Shown one piece after another: positions 21,561-31,328 of a stretch of 64,000 bases of DNA. The stretch is from positions 38,217,176-38,281,175 of the forward strand of contig NC_080046.1 of assembly GCF_012489685.1 (NCBI RefSeq), read 5' to 3'. The DNA is from Lotus japonicus. Taxonomy: Eukaryota > Streptophyta > Magnoliopsida > Fabales > Fabaceae. The translations under genes were made by a program, and so were the position numbers. Within the stretch, counting starts at the first letter, position 1; each line of letters begins with the position of its first letter. The notes beneath the pieces were generated by a model that searched no databases, had not been told where the DNA came from, and was given only the letters and a program-made list of their open reading frames with translations.

Positions 21561-24500
21561 CCAGCGAGGGACATGATGGATTTTCGCGCTCGCGTTCAGA
21601 AATTCATCCTAATTGAGCAAGACGATCAGAAAAAGCAAGAGAGGGAGGAGGGGCGAAAACATGCCCAACCTGGCGGTGTTCCGCAGGAGAAACCCAAGGC
21701 TGAAAAGGAAACAAGGATAGCTCAAACTCCGCGTATGCCAAGGCCTGGACCATATCAAAACTCCAAACCTGGATTCCAAAATACATGGCACAGAAATCCC
21801 CAAGGTACCACTACAGCCTCGGCTAGTCAACATGGTGCCTCGCCAACTCCAGTCCCACTTACTAAGTTGAATGCTCCCCTAAGCACCATCTTGAAAGCAG
21901 TTGGACAGACAAATGTTGTGCAATATCCACCGCCGCCTCGGCGACCACCAACTAATGTGGATACAAACAGATGGTGTGAGTACCACAAAATGTTGGGGCA
22001 CACCACGAATAATTGTTGGAACTTGCGGTGGGAGATTGATCGGCTGATCAAGGCTGGCCATCTGGCAAATTTCGTTAAAGAGGCAGCAACACCAGAGGCC
22101 ACTAAGGTGACTCAAGGGGACAAAGGAAAAGGAAAGGAGATAGTTGAAGAGTTGGGCGATCCTGTTGGGGAATGCTCATCCATTGCAGGGGGATTTGGAG
22201 GGGGCGCGATTTCTAGCAAGGCCATAAAGCGTTATGTGGCGGCAGTACACTCCGTGCATGAGGCATACGAGGGCGAATGTTGGTTGAATCACTCTCCCAT
22301 TATATTCACCCCTCAGGATTTTGCACATGTTATTCCTCATGACAACGACCCGATTGTAGTAACAATCAGGGTTAACAATTACATGACGAAAAAAGTGTTT
22401 TTAGATCAGAGATCTTCGGCGGACATCATTTATGGAGATGCCTTTGATCGCCTGGGGTTAAAGGAGTCAGACTTGAAACCATATAAAGGAACCCTGGTGG
22501 GATTTACAGGGGACCGTGTCAATGTGCGGGGATACGTGGAAGTACCAACAGCTTTTGGTGAAGGAGAGTTTGTCAAGAAATTTCAAGTGAAGTATCTAGT
22601 ATTGGCGTGTAGGGCCAATTACAATGTACTTTTGGGGCGGGACACCCTGAACAAGTTATGCGCTGTCATTTCAACCGCCCATTTAACTGTCAAATACCCA
22701 GCCTGCAATGGGAAGGTCGGGGTCCTACGCGTAGATCAGAACGCAGCAAGAGAATGCTACCTAAGAAGTGTGGCGCTCTATGGGCGAAAGGCCGCCAAGG
22801 AAAGCCACCGTATCACAAAAAATTTTCCACAAGAAGGGTTTAGTTTAGACCCAAGGGACGATGCTGATGATTTCTGCCCACAACCTTTGGAAGAAACCAA
22901 ACTGGCGCAAATCAAGGATAAGGTTTTAAAGATTGGCAGCAGTTTAACAAAAGAGCAGGAGGAAATATTGATCACCCTTTTCGGCGATAATTTGGATCTC
23001 TTTGCATGGACAATTAATGATGTACCAGGGATTGACCCCAATGTGATCACTCATAAACTGGCCATATGGCCAGGGGCGACTCCAGTCATCCAGCCAAGGC
23101 GAAGAATGAGTGATGAAAAGAACAAGGCAGTGCAGGTAGAAACTGAAAAGTTAATCAAGGCTCGATTCATTCGAGAGGTGCAGTACCCAACTTGGCTCGC
23201 CAATGTAGTGATGGTCAAGAAGACCAATGGGAAATGGAGAATGTGCACGGATTACACAAGTTTGAACAAAGTGTGTCCCAAAGATTCGTATCCTCTTCCC
23301 AATTTTGATAAATTGGTAGATGGAGCTTCCGGAAATGAACTTTTAAGTCTCATGGATGCATACTCTGGGTATAATCAAATCATGATGCATCCCTCGAACG
23401 AGGAAAGTACAGCATTCATGACTAATCAGGCGAATTATTGTTACAAAACCATGCCTTTTGGTTTGAAAAATGCGAGAGCTACATACCAACGTCTCATGGA
23501 TAAAAAATTTTCAAGCCAAGTTGGCAGGAATATGGAGGTATATGTGGATGACATGATCGTTAAGTCCGCCAGGGTTGGTGACCATGGCGATGATCTTAAG
23601 GAAGCATTTGTCCAACTAAGAAAATATCGAATGAAGTTAAATCCTGAGAAATGTTCATTTGGGATTCAAGTGGGAAAGTTTATGGGATTCATGTTAACAT
23701 CAAGGGGGATCGAAGTAAATCCAGATAAGGGCAAGGCGATCTTGGAAATGAAAAGCCCAACGAGTGTCAAGGAAGTACAACGTTTAACAGGACGCATGGC
23801 TGCCTTAGCACGTTTTTTGCCAATGGCGGGAGACAAAGCGGCTCTGTTCTTCACTTGTTTGAAAAAGAACTCGAAGTTTCAATGGACCGAGGCATGTGAA
23901 CAAGCTTTTATCAAATTGAAAGAATCATTAGCAACGCTACCGGTACTATCCAAGCCCACGCCAGACGTTCCTTTGACGCTCTATTTGGCAGTCACCGATA
24001 AAGCGGTAAGTACGGTGTTGCTTCAGGAAGAAGGAAAAAAGCAGGTTATATATTTTGTGAGCCATACTCTGCAAGGAGCGGAATTGCGATACCAAAAAAT
24101 TGAAAAGGCGGCCTTGGCAATTCTAAAAACAGCGAGGCGCCTTAGGCCATACTTCCAAAGTTTCCAAATCAGAGTTAAAACCGATGTTCCCTTACGGCAG
24201 GTACTTCAGAAACCCGATTTGTCAGGGCGGTTGGTCAGCTGGTCAGTCGAGTTGTCCGAATATGATATACAGTATGAGCCAAGGGGCCAAGTTACAATCC
24301 AAAGTTTGATCGACTTTGTGGCGGAATTAACACCCACAGAAGGCGAGAAAACTCAGGGAGAGTGGGTCCTATATGTTGATGGATCCTCCAATGAAACGGG
24401 AAGTGGGGCTGGGATAACTATCGAAAGCCCGGATAAGATGGTCATCGAACAATCTCTGAAATTCGAGTTTAAGGAGAGCAACAACCAATCAGAATACGAG

Positions 24501-24857
24501 GCATTAATCGCCGGCTTAAGGCTCGCCATCGAATTAGGCGTCCAGAAATTGTTCATCAAAGGCGACTCGCAGCTGGTTGTTAAGCAGGTAAAAGGCGAGT
24601 ATCAAGTGAAGGATCCACAACTTTCTAAATACTTGGAAGTGGTACATAGATTAATGATGGAGATAAAAAAGATCAGGATAGAACATGTTCCAAGAAGTCA
24701 AAATGAGAGGGCTGACGTGCTAGCAAAATTGGCCAGTACGGGGCGATTGGGCAATTATCAAACAGTCATCCAAGAAACCCTTCCTCGCCCCAATATTGAC
24801 TTGGTGGAAGTTAAGTTAAAAGCAGTGAAATCAGTGATTGAAGGCGAGCCTTCGTAG
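21561..24857 (+). pseudogene. pol: protease-RT-RNase H polyprotein of element D
   Basis: A 1094-codon frame from the Met at 21573. A zinc-finger-like CEYHKMLGHTTNNC lies at 135-148. The protease region at 278-280 reads DQR where E has DQG, so the third active-site residue is Arg instead of Gly. RT carries the YVDD box at 657-660. A first RNase H (about 770-890) is followed by a second one beginning LYVDGSSNETGSGAG (about 935-1070), the dual-RNase-H arrangement of Tat elements. The frame ends at a TAG (24855-24857), likely a point mutation, since the next codons continue the polyprotein. Confidence 0.9.
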
Positions 24858-26088
24858 ATGGAGTCAATCAAGATTTTCCTTAAAAATCCTCCAAAGGATG
24901 ACGATCTGAACACAAGAGCAAAACGTAGGGAGGCCAGTTTTTATACGCTGGTAGACGGTGAGTTATATCGGCGGGGAATTATGTCTCCTATGCTCAAATG
25001 TGTTGACACAAGAGATGCCCTGGGAATAATGGCGGAAGTTCATGAAGGAGCATGCTCCAGTCATATCGGTGGGCGATCATTGGCAGTAAAGGTGTTGAGG
25101 GCAGGATTTTACTGGCCGACGATGAAGAAGGACTGTCTGGAATACGTCAAGAAGTGTGAAAAGTGCCAAGTCTTTTCTGACTTACATAAGGCCCCGCCCG
25201 AAGAGTTAACAACCATGATGGCACCTTGGCCATTCGCTATGTGGGGGACTGAAATTTTAGGACCATTCCCAGTAGCAAAGGCACAAATGAAGTATATCAT
25301 TGTGGCAGTCGATTATTTCACCAAGTGGATAGAAGCGGAAGCAGTGGCGACTATTACAGCCGCCAAGGTCAAGAATTTTCTGTGGCGACGAATTGTGTGC
25401 AGGTTTGGGGTCCCCATGGCTTTAGTAATGGACAATGGGACTCAATTTACGAGTAATGTCACCAGGGAATTTTGTGCGGAGATGGGAATTGAAATTCGGT
25501 TTGCATCAGTAGAACATCCACAGACTAATGGACAGGCAGAATCAGCCAACAAGGTTATTATGAAAGGCTTAAAGAAGAAATTGGATGAGACGAAAGGTCT
25601 TTGGGCGGAGGAGCTACCAGGCGTCCTATGGGCATATAACACGACTGAACCGACAAGCACGAAGGAAACCCCATATCGTCTAACTTATGAAACTGATGCC
25701 ATGCTCCCTGTGGAAATTGAAAACCAAAGTTGCCGAGTAACTCGGTTTAATGAGGACGACAATGGGGGAAATTTGATAGCCAATCTAATGATGCTGCCTA
25801 AGGAACAACGGGAGGCACACTTAAGGAATGAGGCGGAGAAGGTGAAGGTTGCAAGGAAATTCGCAACGAAAGTGGTTCCAAGAACTATGAGGGTAGGAGA
25901 CTTAGTGCTTCGAAAGAATACTATACCCGACAAGCATAACAAACTTTCGCCCAATTGGGGCGGGCCCTACAGGATAATTGGTGATGTTGGAGGAGGAGCA
26001 TATAAATTGGAACAACTTAATGGTCAAAACCACGAACATGGAACGCCTCACATTTGAAGCAGTATTTTAGCTAAGGGGTACAACGAAA
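24858..26088 (+). pseudogene. integrase of element D
   Basis: Continuation of pol. HHCC finger (HEGACSSH ... CEKCQ), then the core with DNGTQF and HPQTNGQAES. The first catalytic position reads GTEILGPFP where E has GVDLVGPFP, so D is replaced by E. A one-base shift near 26025 causes a stop at 26055; the other frame continues (RTWNASHLKQYF) to about 26088, recovering the usual C-terminus. Inactive as it stands. Confidence 0.88.
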
Positions 26089-26568
26089 ATGAATGATGCC
26101 GCACTCTTTTTCCCTTTCTTTGGAAAGGTTTTTAATGAGGCGGCATATGTAAAGAATGAAGGGACAATTGCTCCCATGTATGGAAAGTAATGAAAAAATC
26201 ATTTCAAGAAATTGTTTATTTTTTGATTTATATTACGAGTTTATGCGACGCAAGTCGTATCAAGGTATAAAATACCGCGAATAATCCTTTCGGAATAAGA
26301 AAGTATCGCCATCAAATATCAAAAGCCTTGGCAATTCTAGTGGCCACTAGAAACCAAGCCTCATCGAAAAATCAGCTAAGGTATATAAACCTAAACGTTA
26401 ACAAAATTCAGTAAACGACAACTTCAAGGTAACAATAGTTAAACTCAAAAGAACTTCATTAAAGATAAAAAAAAGGGGCGTGGCCCATACACGTCTTAAA
26501 CAGCAACAAACAAAAGGGCAAAGCCCAAAGCAAACCTTGACTTAAACAAAATAAAACAACAAACAAAT
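26089..26568. other. spacer between integrase and antisense gene of element D
   Basis: No ORF or motif recognised. A non-coding interval here is usual in Tat elements. It would contain the 3' untranslated part of the antisense transcript. Confidence 0.5.
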
Positions 26569-27701
26569 TCAAGCCAGGTTCTCATTGTTGGCGTTGTTGT
26601 CTTGGCTTGCGGCAGTTTGTGGGTCCTTCTCCCCTTTATCCTCATTCTTGTCCTCGCCATTACCATCTTCGCCATTTCCTTCCTCAGATTCACTTTCAGA
26701 GTTGAATTGAGGAAGGAGGTCAATGTCAACATCATCATCGCCGACCACCTGACCATCCTTGATCTCCTTCAAAAACCCAATGCGGGAAAGGTCGAAGACT
26801 GGTTCAACAACACCGATTTGCTCTTTTACCGCCAGAAAGCCTTGAGCAAATTGCAGGGATGCACGCCCTAGAATGGAGGCATTCAGGCGTTCATATTTCT
26901 TTTCCATCCTTTGGCACTTAGCCTGAACAGCAGTGTGTTTGACATTGATGGCTTCCTTCAGAGATTTAGTCTTTTGAAGGAGCAGGTCAGCAGTCGCCAA
27001 GTCTTCAGTTAACTTATCACATTTCTCCTCGGCAGACTTCAGGTGTTTGTTGGCGGTTTCAGCGTCGACTTTCGCTCGCTCATACGCAGCCTTATAGTCA
27101 GTCGCCTTCTTCTCAAGACGATTCTTGGCCGCATGCAAGTCCTTCACATAGTGAGCCATACCCGCCACGGTGCTGGCGGCAGAAAGAGCATGGTGAATGG
27201 CCATGGAAGAAATATTGGGGGGGCCTTGACCAGAAACGTACTTATGAATCCGGTTGTCAAAGGTTCGATTCATGAAGTCCAAACCGTTGAAGTGAGGATC
27301 GAACAAGCTTAGCAAGGAAGGAGGAGCCTCGCCTCCAATGGCTGAACTAGAGCCACCATGGCCAAATGGGGTTGGCGGGCGGTTAATCAGCATGTTTGGA
27401 TCTTCTCGGGTTGGCGAGACATTGTCATGTCCCTTCTTTTTCTCTACCGGTTTACTTTTGGAGGCTAAACCGGTTGGATTGAGAGTTGTCTGGTGAAGAA
27501 GTTTACCACCAGCAGTTCTTTCAGTGGCACCTGAAGTTTTTTGGCGCTTAGGGTCCCTGAGATTGTCAGAATCCGAAGTACCTTCGAGTTTTTTCTTCTG
27601 CTCAGCATCTGCAGCTCTTTTCCTCGCCGCCTCAGCAGATTGAGCGAGATACTCTTTCATCTTCAGCGGGTTGGCGTCGACCTTGCCTTTACCCATGGTG
27701 G
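26569..27701 (-). CDS. antisense gene of element D, exon 2 (coiled-coil protein)
   Basis: From the acceptor CTATGTAG/CC the frame includes MGKGKVDANPLKMKEYLAQS, a Lys-rich region, a Ser/Gly stretch, a long heptad-like coiled coil (roughly from VKDLHAAKNRLEKK to QRMEKKYERL) and a highly acidic C-terminus with repeated GNGED/NEDKGE. A 75-bp intron (27776-27702, GTAAGT...TATGTAG) joins the upstream exon to it in frame. Such antisense proteins are known from Tat-lineage elements; their role is unknown. E carries a decayed relative at 55312-56151. Confidence 0.7.
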
Positions 27702-27776
27702 CTACATAGGAAAATACCACAGTTAGAAGTGAGGCATGAATAAAAAGCAAGTTATGTATGAAGATTATCAACTTAC
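27702..27776 (-). other. putative intron in the antisense gene of element D
   Basis: Minus-strand donor GTAAGT and pyrimidine-rich acceptor TTTTCCTATGTAG. Splicing joins LNQFF to TTMGKGK without a frame change, whereas retention adds an unrelated hydrophobic segment. Confidence 0.6.
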
Positions 27777-28677
27777 TAAAAAATTGATTCAAAGTGCCAG
27801 TTTTCGACGCCTCAATCAATTCATGACCGGAGACAACTGGCAATGAACGAAGATAGTCGGCGAGGGTTCTTCGTCCAATAAAAGGGGAAGAGGGGAGAAT
27901 TGTTGGAATCCCGGAACAAATTCTTTATTTCAGGCGATTCAACAATTTTAAAGTATTTTTTCTGCCATACTTTGTAATGGCTCTTGAGGGCAGTAAACCG
28001 ACTCATTTTCTTGCGGGCTAAAAGAGGGACCCACTTCACGGAAGTGGGTTTCTTGGTAACAGACTTATAAAAAAGAAAGAACAAAGGGTAGGTGGGCGTA
28101 AAGCTTAGATGTTCACATAAGATTTCAAAGCAACGGATAAAACCCCAAGCGTTGGGCTGAAGTTGGCCAGGCGCCACATTAAAAAAGGATAGAACGTGAC
28201 ATATGAAAGGCGAGAAAGGAAGTTTAATGTTCAAGTCAGTGAAAAAATAACCATAAACAAAAAAGAAGTCGGGCGATTCATCTGATGATTCTTTGCGTAA
28301 AAGAACACAATCATCCTCGCCACATGGAAGAACGTTTAGTTGAAGGTCTTTGTTATGAGAAGTGGCGGGATTTACCTTCGTAAACCCTTGGGTAGATATT
28401 CGAAGTGAATTAATGCTCCCAATACTACCCCAGATGGAACGCCACAGACACTTATCTTCGACCAAATGTACGTTTGTACGCCATTCGGGCGAAGATAGAT
28501 CCCCATTGGAGGAAAGGACAGAGTCAACAGAACCGGCCGGGCCGGAATCCTCGTGAATGGAAGGCGAGGATTCGATTTCAATACCAGAGGGGGCAGAAAT
28601 TTCCCCCTCCGTTGAAGGTGATGAAAGTTCTAAGGAGGAAACACTAACACTATGTAATGACATGTTGGGTAGTTTCA
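27777..28677 (-). CDS. antisense gene of element D, exon 1 (Transposase_28-like domain)
   Basis: ATG at 28677 (MKLPNMSLHS). After a Ser/Glu-rich N-terminus comes a region resembling Pfam Transposase_28 ('putative gypsy type transposon'): LPFSPFICHVLSFFNVAP, then QLQPNAWGFIRCFEILCEHL and FFLFYKS. The name is historical; no transposase activity is known. A one-base shift near 27855 separates FYWTKNPRRLSS from the frame that continues LADYLRSLPVVSGHELIE into the splice donor, so this copy is probably non-functional. Confidence 0.65.
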
Positions 28678-28943
28678 TAAAAGTCAAAGGAAGAAGATGA
28701 ACAGTGACAAGAAAGTGAAAGAAAATAAAGAGAAGAAAGGATGTAAAGAACTCACCGGAAGAAGAAATGAGAGTTTGGGAAAGGAGGGCGTCGGCTAAAG
28801 GGGAACACCGCGCAATGACGACGGCCGGAGTAAACGAAGGATTCACCGGAGTTCAAAGAGGAAAAAGTGAGAGAATATCAGAAAAGTTTTGGAGAGTAAA
28901 AAAGGAGGGTTCCAGAAAGTGAAGAAAGGAAAGGTTAAAAGGA

Positions 28944-28951
28944 GTTTTATA
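28944..28951 (-). promoter_or_regulatory. putative TATA box of the antisense gene
   Basis: CCCCTATAAAACTCC on the minus strand, about 270 bp upstream of the antisense ATG. A CCG/GTGAGT donor near 28757 hints at a 5' UTR intron. Independent of the LTR promoters. Confidence 0.4.
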
Positions 28952-29365
28952 GGGGAAAAAAGAGGAGACAGAATGAATGGGATAGGTAACGAAGAGTCGT
29001 GGGATTTAAAATTCAAAAAGGTGAGGTGAAAAGGCATAACTCCTCGAGACGCACAAACAGAAATTGAATTCATGGCAAATGATGACGAAATCCCGGAAAA
29101 CAAGGATTACGTGTGTCAGTTGAAAAGACGTGATGGACGGTTATGACAATGACAACATAACGCTATAAAAGTGGCGGTGTAACAACAAAACATAAAGTGG
29201 CGACGTATCAACAACTACAAAGAATGGCAAATAATAACGAAAGTGAAAGGGGAAGTAAAGAACAACCAACATTTATAAATAACTCCACCAAAATTCACTC
29301 AGTGAATAGTGAAGGTAGGCGACAAATAGCATATCGAAGACATTTCGACTCAACCTGAGCCTCAT

Positions 29366-29377
29366 GTCTTGGGGGCA
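29366..29377 (+). other. polypurine tract of element D
   Basis: TGTCTTGGGGGCA immediately precedes the 3' LTR. Confidence 0.65.
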
Positions 29378-29756
29378 TGTGGACTGGGCGGAGCATAAAG
29401 AGTTCCATGCTCGCCCAAAACAAGGAGTCAGCCAGGCGAAGGAAGACATGGCGGGAACAGGTGGAACACTGAGGATTCTCGCCCTCCCTTTTAGGCGGAC
29501 CCCAAGCCAGCTGGAAGATTCCTTTGGATTTGTCTTATATGCATAGGGATTTGGGCCCTAGCTGTCAGGCCCAAATATAGGAAAAGTCCATATCATGACC
29601 AATCCTCTATAAAAGGGAAGGTCATCACCTTGTACTGCAGACTTTTTGATCAATTAATGAGAATATTCCCTTTCTATTACATCTTTACTACTTTTGTGCT
29701 CTGCTAGGGTTTGCTTTTCATTCCTCTTTCACGTAAGCTTACCTTAGGACAGAACA
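29378..29756 (+). repeat. Element D 3' LTR (379 bp)
   Basis: TGTGGACTGGGCGG to ACAGAACA, nearly identical to the 5' LTR, with TATAAAAG at 29608-29615. Confidence 0.95.
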
Positions 29757-29959
29757 GTATTTATAGGCAAGGACTTGTGAATAGCAAGATAGTGGAGAGA
29801 TTAGTGTTAGGCGGCAGTAATTACATATTGGGCGGCAAGCCTTTAATTAGAGGGTGGCACCACAATAAACAAGGGTGATACAATCTAGGTTAGATGTGGC
29901 ATTTAAAGTGGACGGTAAGCACATGCAAAATGTGTATGAACTTTTGAAATACAATAAAA

Positions 29960-30600
29960 TTTCCAACACTTGCTCTCTAAAACTTCTTCTTTGGGCATAA
30001 TAGACTTAGACTTCTTCTTGAATTTCTCGCAATTCATCCCTGCATGCCAAGGAACCAAACACTGAGCACAGAACAGCCTGTGGCAAGAGGGACACTCAGC
30101 ACTGGTCAGAACTTCTCCACCATCATCCACAGTCAAAACAGAGAAATTCTTATAGGGGCAATAAGTCTTTGTCCCCACAGAAATCAAAGACTTGCACCTC
30201 ACCGATTCCCATCGATCAAAAACTTCTTTAGGTAAAATCGGTTGCAAATTTTTTTGCTTCAATTCCTCACCGCAATTAAATTCTGGACAATTCACCTTGA
30301 GATTGTTTTGTTGAATCTGAGCAGCGACGTGGTTGGATATGCAATCAGAGCAAAAGGAGTGTTTGCACTTGCTCCCCTTGAACTTCTCAGAATGTTTCTT
30401 GTAATCAAGGGCATATACCATTACCACATAAGTACCATGAGGAATATGAACCTTTCAAATATATGTTGTTGCTGTTGCTGCTGCTGTTCTGAACGTCAAG
30501 AGACGATTGAGAAACTGTTTTCTTCTTCTTGTTTACATCACCATCATAGAATGGAAGTTCAGATTTATGCTTCTGTTATGTTTTTCTGTATTGATGAGTC
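29960..30600 (-). pseudogene. RBR E3 ubiquitin ligase, RING1-IBR remnant
   Basis: The minus strand encodes FKGSKCKHSFCSDCI (RING1), CPEFNCGEEL, then an IBR with CPSCHRLFCAQCLVPWHAG, ending near MPKEEVLES. RBR ligases transfer ubiquitin through a RING1-IBR-RING2 relay. Lesions: the first RING1 cysteine pair is separated as CGNGIC and followed by a one-base shift; the second IBR cysteine is replaced (CPYKNFS where CPYKDCS is usual); a TAA lies in the upstream frame near 30570. The exact splice site joining it to 19492 could not be resolved. The LINE at 30653 truncates the upstream part. Judged a pseudogene. Confidence 0.78.
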
Positions 30601-31328
30601 TTCTCGCGAGTGTCATTGAATGATTGGCAATTCGCATGGACAATATTCCTCATCTTTTTTTTTTAGATAAGACAAATTTTATTGAATGAAGTACAAGGGG
30701 TACTTCAACCCAATACAATGAAAAAGAGAAAAAGATAACTAAAACGAAATAGAGGGAAAAAGCACATAACCCATGAAAAATTCCCCTGAAAGCAAATCTT
30801 TGTAAAAGTGCCTCATTAAAACCTCTCTAGGAAAACCCCTTGGGAAAAACCTAGAGAGGAAAAAGAGTACACTAATGAAAAAGATTAGAGAACACTCTCA
30901 GGAGAAACTACAATAAAAACCCCCCATTATAACACACCAATGATTCCCCAACTTGACTTTGTTCTGCACTAGCTTCCACACCACACCAGTAGACAGTAGT
31001 TTTATTCCCCACATGTTGCTAAATGTTCCAACCAGCATATACCACAGCCAGCTCCAGTAAACGAAAACAACCTTGAGTACCACATATGCAAGCTGTTTCA
31101 TGGTCCCTATTAGCCAACATCAATCCACCACAAATGATCATAATACAGTATCAAAAGAGTAGATATTTGTAGTCCTTTATCACCCCAGAATTACCTTCTA
31201 GAACCAATCATAAGCTTCCATAATTCATACAATACATCCAGCAACATAAGCTACAGGCAAGTCATTCCAATAAACATAGAAGAGTAAAAGAAGCACCACA
31301 CCAGTTAACCTCCCTAGACTCCCACTGC

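Larger units (their letters stand above)
19846..29756 (+). mobile_element. Element D: Tat-lineage Ty3/Gypsy retrotransposon with antisense gene
   Basis: LTRs of 377 and 379 bp, a TTGACGCCGTCAGTGGC primer-site region, gag interrupted by a MITE, protease-RT-RNaseH-second RNaseH, integrase, a spacer, an antisense coding region, a GGGGGCA purine tract and the 3' LTR. A second RNase H after the ancestral one and antisense ORFs downstream of integrase are known features of the plant Tat lineage (established). The LTRs differ at roughly eight or nine positions by eye, a moderately young insertion. Nonsense codons at 21558 and 24855 and a shift near 26025 make it inactive. Confidence 0.92.

Noticed and set aside
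26602..27312. plus-strand ORFs in element D between 26602 and 27312
   Set aside because: They mirror the antisense gene; no domain, while the minus strand has a coherent spliced product.
19841..29761. clean target-site duplication for element D
   Set aside because: The flanking bases are TGGTA and GTATT, which do not match; possibly mutated, so not claimed.
29960..30600. active RBR ubiquitin ligase
   Set aside because: Frameshift, lost cysteines and missing exons; the RING2 catalytic-cysteine exon is not present in the window.
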